Positions 17,523-28,228 of a DNA stretch of 64,000 nt are shown here, one piece after another; position 1 is the first letter of the stretch; every line of letters starts with the position of its first letter. This DNA comes from Marinomonas sp. TW1 (GTDB taxonomy: Bacteria; Pseudomonadota; Gammaproteobacteria; Pseudomonadales; Marinomonadaceae). The translations under genes were made by a program, and so were the position numbers. The notes beneath the pieces are model-generated. The model ran no database searches. It was not told where the DNA came from and worked only from the letters and a program-made list of their open reading frames with translations. The stretch is taken from NCBI RefSeq assembly GCF_001625355.1, contig NZ_JSEE01000006.1:1-64000 (forward strand), given 5' to 3'.

Positions 17523-18170
17523 ATGAAACCTTACCAAAGAGACTTTATCAAATTCGCTATTGAGCAAAACGTTTTGCGCTTTGGCGAATTTACACTTAAA
17601 TCAGGCCGCGTAAGCCCTTACTTTTTTAATGCTGGCTTATTTAGTTCAGGCCAAGCATTAGCGAAGTTAGGCCGTTTTTACGCCGCCTCTCTCATGGAAG
17701 CAAATGTTCCATTTGATGTTCTTTTTGGCCCTGCTTACAAGGGCATTCCCTTGGCTACGACGACAGCTGTTGCCCTGTATGATCATCATAATCTAGATAC
17801 ACCATACGTATTCAACCGCAAAGAAGCAAAAACTCACGGTGAAGGCGGCTCTCTCGTTGGCGCAGCTCTTGCTGGTCGCGTCATGATTATTGATGACGTG
17901 ATTACCGCAGGAACCGCTATCCGTGAAGTCATGGCCATTATCCAACAAGCGAATGCATCGCCAGCTGGTGTGCTTATCGCATTGGATCGTCAAGAACGAG
18001 GCCAAGGCGAATTGTCTGCCATTCAAGAGGTTGAACGAGACTTTGGTATGCCGGTTATCAGCATCGTGTCACTCAACGACATCATGACGTATTTGGCTGA
18101 GCAAGACTCTCCAGAGTTTGCCCAGCATTTGGACGCGGTCAAAGCTTACCGAGACCAATACGGAATCTAA
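17523..18170 (+). CDS. pyrE: Orotate phosphoribosyltransferase
   Basis: A 215-residue enzyme of pyrimidine synthesis (orotate + PRPP to OMP). Motifs: '[14 protein letters not shown]' near the start, '[10 protein letters not shown]', '[13 protein letters not shown]' (catalytic lysines) and the PRPP loop '[13 protein letters not shown]'. Start ATG 17523 has 'ctggag' upstream. An in-frame GTG at 17496 is upstream and unlikely. Confidence 0.97.
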   Translation: MKPYQRDFIKFAIEQNVLRFGEFTLKSGRVSPYFFNAGLFSSGQALAKLGRFYAASLMEANVPFDVLFGPAYKGIPLATTTAVALYDHHNLDTPYVFNRKEAKTHGEGGSLVGAALAGRVMIIDDVITAGTAIREVMAIIQQANASPAGVLIALDRQERGQGELSAIQEVERDFGMPVISIVSLNDIMTYLAEQDSPEFAQHLDAVKAYRDQYGI

Positions 18171-18180
18171 GTAAGCATCA

Positions 18181-18211
18181 CGCTAAGGCTCAGCGCGGCT
18201 GAGTCTTAGCG
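18181..18211. terminator. Hairpin between pyrE and slmA
   Basis: A 14-bp stem cgctaaggctcagc / gctgagtcttagcg with a 3-base loop. There is no clear T-run. It overlaps the end of slmA and probably separates the convergent genes. Confidence 0.6.
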
Positions 18212-18799
18212 ATTCTGCATCAAATTTTGTGCCAATATGGGCCATTGTTCTTTCCAAGCTTCCATTGGCTTCGTTTTGAACTCACTGCGCACATAATGAC
18301 GTACTTTGCCTTCGATCACCGCCATTAAAAAATCCGCCGTTGGTGCGACACCCATTTTCGATCGCAAACCTTGTTTCAAATCTGCTTCACGAATAATCTG
18401 TTTAAGCTGAGTTTCGATGCGATCAAATAGTTGCGCAATACGTACTCTTAGGCGTTCTGTCTCACCAGACAGCGCGTCCGCTGTGAGTAATCGACACATG
18501 CCTGGGTTTTGCTGAGCAAAGCCGAGAATCAGTGTCATCATCATTTCAATACGAGACACTACGTCACTTTCTTCTTGAATAATACGATTGATACGAGAAA
18601 AAAGAGACTCTTCAATAAATTCGATCAAGCCTTCAAACATCTTCGCCTTGCTTGGAAAGTGGCGATACAGTGCAGCCTCTGAAACGCCAACTTGTCTGGC
18701 AAGTGCAGCGGTTGTGATGCGAGCCCCCGGACTACTTTCTAGCATTTGAGCCAGTGCTTGCAAGATTTGAGTGCGGCGATCGATTTTTTTATTGCTCAT
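18206..18799 (-). CDS. slmA: Nucleoid occlusion factor SlmA
   Basis: A 197-residue TetR-fold DNA-binding protein. The HTH matches SlmA ('ITTAALARQVGVSEAALYRHFPSK'), followed by 'MFEGLIEFIEESLFSRIN', 'ILGFAQQNPGMCRLLT' and 'RFxxIETQLKQ'-like spacing. It ends with 'HYVRSEFKTKP' and 'WPILAQNL'. SlmA binds chromosomal sites and blocks FtsZ ring assembly over the nucleoid. It follows argB on the same strand, as expected for this gene order. Confidence 0.94.
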   Translation of the reverse strand: MSNKKIDRRTQILQALAQMLESSPGARITTAALARQVGVSEAALYRHFPSKAKMFEGLIEFIEESLFSRINRIIQEESDVVSRIEMMMTLILGFAQQNPGMCRLLTADALSGETERLRVRIAQLFDRIETQLKQIIREADLKQGLRSKMGVAPTADFLMAVIEGKVRHYVRSEFKTKPMEAWKEQWPILAQNLMQNR

Positions 18800-18855
18800 G
18801 GTCTCGTACCCAGTAATAACCTATTGTCGATGTTTTTTTAATGATGCGAGCCTTA

Positions 18856-20084
<1,229 letters not shown>

Positions 20085-20543
20085 TTATTTTGTGCCGGTA
20101 TGACCGAAACCGCCAGCGCCGCGTTCGGTCTCTTCAAATTCTGTCACGATATCAAATTCTGCTTGTACAACCGGAAGTAAAACAAGCTGTGCAACACGTT
20201 CACCAGGCTCGATCACAAAGCTGGTGTTGCCACGGTTCCAACAAGACACCATTAGCTCGCCTTGGTAGTCTGAATCGATCAGGCCAACTAGGTTGCCTAA
20301 CACGATACCGTGTTTATGACCTAAACCAGAGCGCGGCAAAATAGTCGCGGCCAGATTTGGGTCTTGAATGTAAATGGACAGCCCGGTTGGTAATAAAGTG
20401 GTTTCGCCTGGTGCCAGTTCAATGGACTTATCTAAGCAGGCTCTTAAATCCAGCCCTGCTGAGCCTTCGGTGGCATAAGTTGGTAATGGAATGTCGTTAC
20501 CAATTTTATCGTTAACGATTTTTAGTTGAATAGCTTGTTTCAT
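20085..20543 (-). CDS. dut: Deoxyuridine 5'-triphosphate nucleotidohydrolase
   Basis: A 152-residue trimeric dUTPase (dUTP to dUMP + PPi). All five motifs are visible: 'GSAGLDLRA', '[10 protein letters not shown]', '[11 protein letters not shown]', '[11 protein letters not shown]' and the C-terminal arm '[13 protein letters not shown]'. It follows coaBC on the same strand with an 18-base gap, as in many gammaproteobacteria. Confidence 0.97.
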   Translation of the reverse strand: MKQAIQLKIVNDKIGNDIPLPTYATEGSAGLDLRACLDKSIELAPGETTLLPTGLSIYIQDPNLAATILPRSGLGHKHGIVLGNLVGLIDSDYQGELMVSCWNRGNTSFVIEPGERVAQLVLLPVVQAEFDIVTEFEETERGAGGFGHTGTK

Positions 20544-20561
20544 GTGTGTCTCTTAATCTGC

Positions 20562-21782
20562 TTATGAGGATTGAATGTGTTGGTAAATATGTTCCACCAG
20601 TTGCATGGCCAGTTGTTGTTTGCTGGCTTTTTCTGGTGACCAAGTTTGATCTTTGCTGATCACGGTGACTTGGTTTTCGTCTTGATTAAAACCGATGTCA
20701 CTGCGTGACACGTCATTGGCAATGATCATATCTAAGCCTTTGCGTTCAAGTTTGCTTTTCGCGTAGGCGATCACGTCTTGCGTCTCAGCGGCAAAGCCCA
20801 CCATACAATTTGCACCTTGTTGCTCGGCAATCGTGGCGATAATGTCTGGGTTTTTCACTAAGGTCAGTTGCAGTTCATTGCTGTCCGCTTGCTTCTTCAT
20901 TTTTTGACCGCTTTGGGATTTCATTTTGAAATCTGCCACCGCCGCGGCACCGATAAAGACATCGGCTTTTTGCGTCATGGCTTGCTGGCAAGCTGCTAAC
21001 ATGTCGTCAGCACTTTTTACTTTCACTAACGTCACACCTTGAGGAGCCGAGATGGCCACAGGTCCAGAAATTAATGAGACCTTAGCCCCGCGCCGTTGGG
21101 CTGCTTGAGCCAGCGCATAGCCCATTTTACCAGAACTGTGGTTGCTGATATAACGTACAGGGTCGATGGCTTCCATGGTTGGCCCTGCGGTAATCACCCA
21201 ATGCTGGCCTGTTAAATCTTGTGGTTTGCCATTCGCCGCCAGATAGTCATTCACATTGGAGAAAATGTCCGCAGGTTCGCTCATACGGCCCGGGCCAATG
21301 TCACCACAGGCTTGCGCGCCCTCGGCTGGTCCCACACTTAAGACACCACGCTGCGTCAGGGTGGTGGCGTTGGCTTGAGTGGCTGGGTGTCGCCACATGG
21401 CTTGGTTCATCGCTGGGGCAATTAGCACAGGTGCCTCGGTGGCTAAACAAAGCGTGGTCAATAAATCATTGGCCATGCCTTGGGCATAGCGTGCCATAAA
21501 ATCGGCTGACGCAGGGGCAATGACAATCATGTCGGCCCATTTGGCGAGCTCTATGTGACCCATACCGGCTTCGGCCGTCGGATCGAGCAACGTGCTTCTC
21601 ACCGGCTTACCTGATATGGCCTGCAACGTCATTTCCGTTACGAAGGCTTTGGCACCTTCTGTCAATACTACTTGAACGTCCGCACCAGCTTTCGTCAGAA
21701 AACGAATTAATTCAATGCTTTTATAAGCGGCAATGCCGCCAGTAATACCTAATAAAATACGTTTTGCCGCTAGGTTTGACAT
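20562..21782 (-). CDS. coaBC: Bifunctional phosphopantothenoylcysteine decarboxylase / phosphopantothenate-cysteine ligase
   Basis: A 406-residue two-domain CoA-synthesis enzyme. The N-terminal flavin decarboxylase CoaC has 'GITGGIAAYKSIELIR', active-site His in 'HIELAKWAD', 'PAMNQAMWRHPAT' and the Cys loop 'GAQACGDIGPGRM'. The C-terminal ligase CoaB has 'SNHSSGKMGYALA' and 'AAVADFK'. It is divergent from radC, with dut downstream. Confidence 0.96.
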   Translation of the reverse strand: MSNLAAKRILLGITGGIAAYKSIELIRFLTKAGADVQVVLTEGAKAFVTEMTLQAISGKPVRSTLLDPTAEAGMGHIELAKWADMIVIAPASADFMARYAQGMANDLLTTLCLATEAPVLIAPAMNQAMWRHPATQANATTLTQRGVLSVGPAEGAQACGDIGPGRMSEPADIFSNVNDYLAANGKPQDLTGQHWVITAGPTMEAIDPVRYISNHSSGKMGYALAQAAQRRGAKVSLISGPVAISAPQGVTLVKVKSADDMLAACQQAMTQKADVFIGAAAVADFKMKSQSGQKMKKQADSNELQLTLVKNPDIIATIAEQQGANCMVGFAAETQDVIAYAKSKLERKGLDMIIANDVSRSDIGFNQDENQVTVISKDQTWSPEKASKQQLAMQLVEHIYQHIQSS

Positions 21783-21876
21783 AAAAAACTTCTCAAGTCG
21801 TTCAGTGATCTATATGGTTAGTTTTGTAGGCAGGAAGCCGAATACCACAAGATTATCATGGATCAAGGAGTAGATC

Positions 21877-22551
21877 ATGAGTATTAAACACTGGCCAGAG
21901 CAGGATCGTCCCCGCGAAAAACTTATCCATCATGGTGCTGGGGCTCTTTCAGATTCAGAGCTGCTGGCGATTTTTTTACGCACTGGGTCTCATGGTTTAA
22001 GTGCGGTCGAAATGGCGAGACAACTGTTACAGCATTTTGGCGGTTTACGCGCTTTGCTGTCAGCCAGTCGAGAAGAGTTTTGCCAAGGCTTTGGGTTAGG
22101 GGATGCGAAATACACCCAATTGCAAGCCGTGTTGGAAATGTCGAAGCGTCATTTGCAAGAGCAGCTGATGCGAGAGGCGGTGTTTTCCAGTGCAGAACAG
22201 GTCCGTAGCTATTTATCGTCACAGTTACGTCATGTGCAAAGAGAAATCTTTGCTGTGTTGTTTTTGGATTCGCAGCATCGCCTGATCCGTTACCAAGAAC
22301 TTTTCCTCGGCACCATAGATGCCGCCGCTGTTTACCCTAGAGAAGTAGTGAAAGCCGCACTGCAACATAATGCCGCCGCGGTCATCATTGCTCATAATCA
22401 CCCCAGTGGTGTCGCGGAACCCAGTCAAGCTGACATCAGTATTACGAGCCGAATTAAATCGGCGTTAGAACTGATTGATGTGCGCTTATTGGATCATTTT
22501 GTGGTGGGAGATGGCTTGCCTGTTTCCTTGGCTGAACGGGGTTTGGTTTGA
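21877..22551 (+). CDS. radC: RadC-family JAB1/MPN-domain protein
   Basis: A 224-residue RadC. The N-terminal HhH region has '[20 protein letters not shown]', and the C-terminal JAB metalloprotease-like domain has the metal motif '[16 protein letters not shown]'. The historical link to DNA repair has not held up and the role is uncertain. It is divergent from coaBC, the usual arrangement. Ribosome-binding site 'aaggag'. Confidence 0.95.
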   Translation: MSIKHWPEQDRPREKLIHHGAGALSDSELLAIFLRTGSHGLSAVEMARQLLQHFGGLRALLSASREEFCQGFGLGDAKYTQLQAVLEMSKRHLQEQLMREAVFSSAEQVRSYLSSQLRHVQREIFAVLFLDSQHRLIRYQELFLGTIDAAAVYPREVVKAALQHNAAAVIIAHNHPSGVAEPSQADISITSRIKSALELIDVRLLDHFVVGDGLPVSLAERGLV

Positions 22552-22567
22552 GTTTTATGTCATAAAG

Positions 22568-22600
22568 TACGTCCTTGATTGTGAAATAGGACGTATTTTT
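22568..22600 (+). terminator. Intrinsic terminator after radC
   Basis: Stem tacgtcct / aggacgta followed by a T-run, 16 bases after the radC stop. Confidence 0.8.
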
Positions 22601-22652
22601 TCCGAGTTTTTCTAGTATCTCATTATCTTTCAATAAGGTTTTAGGTGATGTG

Positions 22653-23726
22653 ATGAGTGTCCAGCAACTGGTGAATTTGTGTGTTGTAATTTTAGTTAGT
22701 GTCTCAGGCTCTGTTTTAGCGGATGAGTATCGTTCCGTTGGAATGCAAAGTTTGGTGGTATATTCACCTTCTAGACAAGAAGATGTTTCGATTAAAGTCT
22801 GGTATCCGTCTTCGGCAATGGACGCACCCATTATGACTGATACAAATCGTATCTTTAAAGGGAGCCGGGTATTAAAAGAAGGGCCTATTGCCTCCGGTCG
22901 TTATCCTCTTCTCGTCATGTCTCATGGGTCAGGTTCCAATAACGATAGTATGGCGTGGCTGGCGACTGAATTATCACAGTCAGGTTTTATTGTCGCGGCA
23001 CCGAATCATCCAGGTACGACGACAGGAGATTCCACACCGATAGATACGCCTAAACTATGGCAGCGTACGGATGACCTTGCCTTGGTGATGACTTTTCTGA
23101 CTGACACATGGTCGTCACGTGATCATCTTGATTCTACGAAAATCGGTGTCCTAGGGTTCTCTTTAGGAGGGGCGGCTGCTCTGTCTTTAGCTGGCGCAAA
23201 ATTGAATCTAGATGACTATGTTCATTATTGTGATAAATATCCTTCTATGGCCGATTGTCATTGGTTTGATTCGCTAATAGGGTATGTGGATGGAAAACAA
23301 GTTGATATGCCTCCGTTTGAGCTTAGATCCACTGATAAAGGCAAATTCGAACAATCGAATTTAGATGCTAGAGTCCGGGCGGCCGTGTTAGTCGATCCAT
23401 CTATGGCGCAGGCTTTTGAGTTGAGTCGCTTGCGAAATAATCATAGGTCGATGTATTTTATTAATCTCGGGCGTTCGATAAACGTGCCCGTATCGGTTGA
23501 TGCAACAGCCTTATCTGCAGCGCTACCTAATGGTCAATTGGATCATGTTTTAGACGCCACACATTTTAGTTTTTTGCCTGAATGTAGGGACGGGGCAAAA
23601 GCGTTTCTTAAAAAAATTGGCGAAGAAGATCGACTGTGTGATGACGTCGGCGGAAGAACGAGACAGGACATTCATGCGGAATTAATACAATTAATACGCA
23701 GCGCTTTCCAGCGCTCCCTGCTTTAG
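22653..23726 (+). CDS. Exported alpha/beta hydrolase
   Basis: A 357-residue secreted hydrolase. A signal peptide is clear (hydrophobic core 'LCVVILVSVSGSVLA', cleavage before 'DEYRS'). The oxyanion region is 'LLVMSHGSGSNND', the nucleophile elbow is 'GFSLGG' (Ser) and the likely catalytic His lies in 'LDATHFSFLPEC'. It resembles the dienelactone-hydrolase/PAF-acetylhydrolase group seen in environmental bacteria. Substrate unknown. Start at ATG 22653 behind 'taggtgatg'; GTG 22650 is adjacent in frame. Confidence 0.82.
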   Translation: MSVQQLVNLCVVILVSVSGSVLADEYRSVGMQSLVVYSPSRQEDVSIKVWYPSSAMDAPIMTDTNRIFKGSRVLKEGPIASGRYPLLVMSHGSGSNNDSMAWLATELSQSGFIVAAPNHPGTTTGDSTPIDTPKLWQRTDDLALVMTFLTDTWSSRDHLDSTKIGVLGFSLGGAAALSLAGAKLNLDDYVHYCDKYPSMADCHWFDSLIGYVDGKQVDMPPFELRSTDKGKFEQSNLDARVRAAVLVDPSMAQAFELSRLRNNHRSMYFINLGRSINVPVSVDATALSAALPNGQLDHVLDATHFSFLPECRDGAKAFLKKIGEEDRLCDDVGGRTRQDIHAELIQLIRSAFQRSLL

Positions 23727-23904
23727 CAAAAAAGTAGAATTGATCATTTTTTTAACAAAAGATTTGCTCAATGGGCTAGGTTATGGGAAAATCCGCGCCG
23801 CTATTCCTCGGTACGGGATATTTTTGGTTTATTCGGAACCATGCTCCGCCTGAGGAAGTGAAGCACACTTCCAATAATTTCTGGATAGCAAAAGGTATTT
23901 AATT

Positions 23905-24141
23905 ATGTCTCGCGTATGTCAAGTTACTGGGAAGCGTCCTGTTACAGGTAACAACGTTTCTCACTCAAAGCGTCGTACTAAACGTCGTTTTCTTCCAAAC
24001 CTTCACTGGCACCGTTTTTGGGTCGAAGGCGAAAACCGTTACATCCGTTTACGTGTATCTTCTAAAGGTATGCGTATTATCGATAAAAAAGGTATTGAAT
24101 CAGTTCTTGCTGAAATTCGTGCCAACGGCGAAAAAGTATAA
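23905..24141 (+). CDS. rpmB: 50S ribosomal protein L28
   Basis: A 78-residue L28: '[20 protein letters not shown]', then '[20 protein letters not shown]' and '[17 protein letters not shown]'. Ribosome-binding site 'aaaagg'. It is followed 11 bases later by rpmG, the standard gammaproteobacterial pair. Upstream, ttgctc (23767 region) and gaaaat spaced 17 bases apart, followed by a GC-rich start region, could be the promoter (weak). Confidence 0.98.
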   Translation: MSRVCQVTGKRPVTGNNVSHSKRRTKRRFLPNLHWHRFWVEGENRYIRLRVSSKGMRIIDKKGIESVLAEIRANGEKV

Positions 24142-24152
24142 GGATCTGAATC

Positions 24153-24323
24153 ATGGCTTCTAAAGGCGCTCGCGATCTTATTCGCATGGTATCTTCCGCT
24201 GGTACTGGTCACTTTTACACAACTGACAAGAACAAGCGTAATACTCCAGACAAACTAGAAATGAAAAAGTTTGATCCTGTAGTACGTAAGCACGTAATGT
24301 ACAAAGAAGCGAAAATTAAGTAA
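24153..24323 (+). CDS. rpmG: 50S ribosomal protein L33
   Basis: A 56-residue protein: '[20 protein letters not shown]', then '[20 protein letters not shown]', ending 'YKEAKIK'. It matches the cysteine-free L33 type, so it does not bind zinc. Ribosome-binding site 'aagga'. It closes the rpmBG operon ahead of a strong terminator. Confidence 0.98.
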   Translation: MASKGARDLIRMVSSAGTGHFYTTDKNKRNTPDKLEMKKFDPVVRKHVMYKEAKIK

Positions 24324-24340
24324 TTTTTGACTTCTTCAAA

Positions 24341-24368
24341 AAAACCGACTCATTGAGTCGGTTTTTTT
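24341..24368 (+). terminator. Intrinsic terminator of rpmBG
   Basis: Stem aaaaccgact / agtcggtttt with a short loop and a T-run, 18 bases after rpmG. Confidence 0.92.
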
Positions 24369-24433
24369 GTATCTAGTAGATATACTTTGTTCGTTTGGTC
24401 AGTGTTTTATCCGTCTTTTTCTTGGGGGTAGAG

Positions 24434-25252
24434 ATGCCTGAATTACCTGAAGTGGAAACCACGATGCGCGGTATTGAACCGCATTTGGTGGGGCAGAAAA
24501 TCGCAAAAATAGATATTCGCCAGCCACAATTACGCTGGTTGATTACGCCTGAGTTAAGCCAAGATATTTTAGGCCAGGAAGTGGTGCAGGTATCGCGTCG
24601 CGGTAAATACATAGGTGTTCATACGGCAAAAGGCACCATGATTATCCATTTGGGCATGTCAGGCAGCTTGTATTTTGTACCAGCTAATACGCCGCCCTTG
24701 TTTCATGATCATGTGGATTTTCAGATTGCGGGTGTGGATCAATGGTTGCGTTATACGGACCCTCGTCGTTTTGGTGCCATTTTATGGACTACTGAAGATT
24801 GGTTACAGCATGACTTGTTGAGTCACCTTGGTCCCGAGCCTTTGTCTAATGCCTTTGATTTGGATTATTTCTATGCCAAAGCCAAAGGTCGTAAAGTGCC
24901 GATTAAAACCTTCGTGATGGACAGTAAGGTGGTGGTGGGCGTTGGCAACATTTATGCGAATGAAGCCCTATTTATGGCGGGTATTCGTCCAACGCGTATG
25001 GCAGGGAATATTTCCAAAGTTAGAATGCGGAAATTGCTTGAGTGCATTAAAATAGTGCTTGCCAATGCGATCAAACAAGGTGGCACGACATTGAAAGATT
25101 TTGTCGGTGGGGATGGTAAGCCTGGGTATTTTAAACAAGAGCTGGCAGTGTACGGCCGGGCTGGTTTGCCATGTACCCAATGCCAGCAGGTGTTAACGGA
25201 AGTTCGTCAGGCGCAACGTAGTACGGTGTATTGTGCAAAATGCCAAACCTGA
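24434..25252 (+). CDS. mutM: Formamidopyrimidine-DNA glycosylase
   Basis: A 272-residue base-excision repair enzyme that removes 8-oxoguanine and FaPy and nicks at the abasic site. Start ATG 24434 is fixed by the obligatory N-terminus 'MPELPEVET', where Pro2 is the catalytic nucleophile. Other marks are 'IIHLGMSG', 'DPRRFGAIL', 'VVGVGNIYANEALF' and the C-terminal zinc finger with Cys pairs 'CTQC' and 'CAKC'. The frame is open upstream to 24395, but that start is not used. Confidence 0.97.
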   Translation: MPELPEVETTMRGIEPHLVGQKIAKIDIRQPQLRWLITPELSQDILGQEVVQVSRRGKYIGVHTAKGTMIIHLGMSGSLYFVPANTPPLFHDHVDFQIAGVDQWLRYTDPRRFGAILWTTEDWLQHDLLSHLGPEPLSNAFDLDYFYAKAKGRKVPIKTFVMDSKVVVGVGNIYANEALFMAGIRPTRMAGNISKVRMRKLLECIKIVLANAIKQGGTTLKDFVGGDGKPGYFKQELAVYGRAGLPCTQCQQVLTEVRQAQRSTVYCAKCQT

Positions 25253-25461
25253 CTCTTTGTTCAATTTAGGCACAAGAATTGCTGTAAATTAGTTTGATTT
25301 CGTCAATCAAAGAGAAGTTTTTCGGGTGCCTCTCGGGATTTGCGCAAAAACCTTGATTAAAATGTGCATATTTCGTTGCGGTATTGTTTGAATAGGTTTA
25401 TTTTTGACCAGTTAGGCAAGGTTGTATTGCCTAGATTAATTACATAAAAAGAGGAATAGGA

Positions 25462-26451
25462 ATGAAAGGTGTCTTTATTGCGTCAGTAACGGCGTTGGCC
25501 ATCTCTGCAAGCATGGCTCAAGCAGCTGATCCAGCTGTAGTATATGACCAAGCGGGTAAATTCGATAAGTCTTTTAACGAAGGCGTATACAATGGCGTGA
25601 AAAAGTACACGTCTGAAACAGGTATACAAATTCGTGAATTTGAGCCAAAGAACGAGGCTCAGGTTGAACAGGGTCTTCGTCGTTTAGCAAAACGTGGTTA
25701 CTCTCCTATTGTTGCCGTTGGTTTCAACATGTCTTCTGCTGTTGAAAAAGTAGCGAAAGACTTCCCAGAAATTCATTTCAGCATCATCGACAGTGTGATT
25801 GATCTACCAAATGTTCAATCTATCGTGTTTAAAGAGCACGAAGGTTCTTTCCTTGTTGGTGCGCTAGCAGCCATGGCATCTAAAACCGATGCAGTGGGTT
25901 TCATTGGTGGTATGGATATTCCTCTTATCCGTAAATTTGGTTGTGGTTACGAGCAAGGCGTGAAATATGTGACGTCAGATGCAACGGTTTTACAGAACAT
26001 GACGGGTTCTACTGGTGCGGCATTTAACGATCCAACCAAGGGTTCTGAGCTTGCGAAGAGCCAGTTCTCTAAAGGTGCTGATGTTGTCTTCGCAGCGGCA
26101 GGCGGAACAGGTATCGGTGTTTACCAAGCGGCGAAAGACGAAGGTAAATTGGCGATCGGTGTCGATTCTAACCAAAACCATTTGCAGCCAGGTACTATGC
26201 TGACATCCATGGTTAAGCGTGTCGATCTAGCCGCATACAACACTTACAAGAGCGCTGCAGACGGTTCTTGGAAGCCAGGTGTTGTGGTTCTAGGTTTGGC
26301 TGAAGGCGGTGTTGACTGGGCGCTTGATGATAACAACGCGAGCCTAATCACGGCTGACATGAAATCTAAAATCCAAGATATCCGTGGTAAAATTATCGGC
26401 GGTGATATCCAGGTGCATGACTACATGTCAGACAACACTTGTAACTACTAA
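25462..26451 (+). CDS. BMP-family nucleoside-binding periplasmic protein
   Basis: A 329-residue basic membrane protein (BMP/PnrA) family binding protein. Signal peptide 'MKGVFIASVTALAISASMAQ', then 'VVYDQAGKFDKSFNEGVYNG' and 'FIGGMDIPLIRKFGCGYEQG', typical of nucleoside binders. It stands first in a cluster with two permeases, a double ATPase and cytidine deaminase, which supports nucleoside import. Strong ribosome-binding site 'agaggaatagga'. A hairpin follows before the ATPase gene. Confidence 0.9.
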   Translation: MKGVFIASVTALAISASMAQAADPAVVYDQAGKFDKSFNEGVYNGVKKYTSETGIQIREFEPKNEAQVEQGLRRLAKRGYSPIVAVGFNMSSAVEKVAKDFPEIHFSIIDSVIDLPNVQSIVFKEHEGSFLVGALAAMASKTDAVGFIGGMDIPLIRKFGCGYEQGVKYVTSDATVLQNMTGSTGAAFNDPTKGSELAKSQFSKGADVVFAAAGGTGIGVYQAAKDEGKLAIGVDSNQNHLQPGTMLTSMVKRVDLAAYNTYKSAADGSWKPGVVVLGLAEGGVDWALDDNNASLITADMKSKIQDIRGKIIGGDIQVHDYMSDNTCNY

Positions 26452-26459
26452 GTTATGAT

Positions 26460-26499
26460 GAAAACAGTTGTCCGCTAATGCGGGCAACTGTTTTTTTTG
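26460..26499 (+). terminator. Terminator/attenuator between binding-protein and ATPase genes
   Basis: Stem aaaacagttg-ccgc / gcgg-caactgtttt followed by eight T. It would limit read-through and favour excess binding protein. Between it and the ATPase start lies ~170 bases with a second smaller hairpin (cgctttagag / ctctaagcg, 26614-26638). Confidence 0.85.
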
Positions 26500-26671
26500 C
26501 GTAAAGTATTTCACTCATAATGCCTTGGCAGGTGAGTGTGTAATCAGCAAAGCTCTGTGATCAGTGTTTTGCTGAATATTCAGAGAGACGAATTAAAAGT
26601 GCCAGAAGGTGCTCTCGCTTTAGAGTCTTGCTCTAAGCGTTCCAATTTAAGCAGACGAATAACTTTTTGAT

Positions 26672-28228
26672 ATGACGAATAATACAGTGCCATTCGCAAT
26701 AGAATTGCGAGATATCAGCAAACGCTTTGGTGCCGTTCAGGCCAACAAAGACATTTGCTTACAAGTTCCGGCTGGTACCATTCACGGCATTATTGGTGAA
26801 AACGGTGCGGGTAAATCCACTTTGATGAGTATCATTTATGGTTTTTATGAAGCCGATACCGGGTTCATCGAAGTAGACGGCAAACGAGTTGATATTCGTA
26901 GTTCACAAGACGCGATTGATGCTGGCATCGGCATGGTGCATCAGCACTTCATGTTGGTGGAAAATTTTAGTGTGCTTGAGAATGTTGTCTTAGGGACAGA
27001 GGGCGGTGCGCTACTAAAAGGTGGTTTGACTGCCGCTCGGGTGGAGCTTCAACGCCTAGCGAAAGAGTACAGCTTAGACATTGATGTAGACGCAATCGTT
27101 GAAGAACTTCCGGTTGGTTTGCAGCAACGAGTGGAAATCTTAAAGGCTTTGTATCGCGGTGCTCGCATCTTGATATTGGATGAGCCAACTGGGGTGTTAA
27201 CACCGCAAGAAGCGGATCATTTATTCCGTATTTTGAAATCCCTTAAAGAGCAGGGGGTTACGGTACTGTTAATCACCCACAAATTGCGTGAAATCATGGC
27301 CTCGACGGATAACATCTCTGTCATGCGTCAGGGAGAAATGGTTGCGCACCGTGAAACTCAGCACACCAATACGGAAGAGTTGGCTGAATTAATGGTCGGT
27401 AAGAAAGTCCGTTTAACGGTTAACAAAGACGACGCTCAACCGAGTGACGTTTTCCTTTCCGCGAAGAATTTGACGCAATTTGATGGCCAAGGTGTAAAAC
27501 GCCTAAAAGAAGTCAGCTTGGAATTGCGTGCGGGTGAAATTCTAGGCATTGCTGGTGTGTCGGGTAATGGTCAGAGTGAATTGCTCAACGTCTTATCTGG
27601 CATCACACCGATGAGCGAAGGCGAAATACAGTTTGCAGGTCAAACCATTACCGCTAAAGCACCAAAAGATGCGGCGCAAATGCGTGATTTAAAAATGGCG
27701 CATGTGCCAGAAGATCGTCATAAGATGGGGCTTGTTACAGGCTTTGAGGCTTATGAAGCGGCAGTCCTTGGTTACCATAACTCCGCTTCCTATAACGGTA
27801 AGATTCTAATGGATCATACCGCCATGTTAGAGGAGTGTAAGGTGCGTATGGCGGATTGGGATGTGCGTCCGCCTAATCCGCATCTAAAAACCGCGAATTT
27901 CTCTGGTGGTAATCAGCAAAAAATCGTTATTGCTCGTGAAGTGGAGCAAAATCCAGATGTGTTGTTGATCGGTCAACCGACACGAGGCGTCGATATTGGT
28001 GCGATTGAAAACATACACGAACAAATTGTTAAATTGAGAGACTCAGGCAAAGCCATTTTGCTTGTGTCAGTAGAATTGGATGAAATTATGGCACTGAGTG
28101 ATCGCATCATAGTGATGTTTGATGGTGCAGTCGTTGGCGAACTTGACGCTAAAGACGCGGATGAACGAACCCTTGGTCTGATGATGGCAAATGCCTACAA
28201 CAAAGAAGAGCAAGGAGTATCAGCATGA
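26672..28228 (+). CDS. Nucleoside ABC importer, double ATPase subunit
   Basis: A 518-residue protein with two ABC domains. The first has Walker A 'GENGAGKST', Q loop 'GMVHQHFMLVENF' and Walker B 'ILILDEPTGVLTP'. The second has a degenerate Walker A 'GVSGNGQSELL', signature 'NFSGGNQQK' and Walker B region 'LLIGQPTRGVDIGA' (no Asp-Glu), as usual for BMP-linked importers of the NupA/YufO type. The ribosome-binding site is poor before ATG 26672. It overlaps the first permease gene by 4 bases. Confidence 0.92.
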   Translation: MTNNTVPFAIELRDISKRFGAVQANKDICLQVPAGTIHGIIGENGAGKSTLMSIIYGFYEADTGFIEVDGKRVDIRSSQDAIDAGIGMVHQHFMLVENFSVLENVVLGTEGGALLKGGLTAARVELQRLAKEYSLDIDVDAIVEELPVGLQQRVEILKALYRGARILILDEPTGVLTPQEADHLFRILKSLKEQGVTVLLITHKLREIMASTDNISVMRQGEMVAHRETQHTNTEELAELMVGKKVRLTVNKDDAQPSDVFLSAKNLTQFDGQGVKRLKEVSLELRAGEILGIAGVSGNGQSELLNVLSGITPMSEGEIQFAGQTITAKAPKDAAQMRDLKMAHVPEDRHKMGLVTGFEAYEAAVLGYHNSASYNGKILMDHTAMLEECKVRMADWDVRPPNPHLKTANFSGGNQQKIVIAREVEQNPDVLLIGQPTRGVDIGAIENIHEQIVKLRDSGKAILLVSVELDEIMALSDRIIVMFDGAVVGELDAKDADERTLGLMMANAYNKEEQGVSA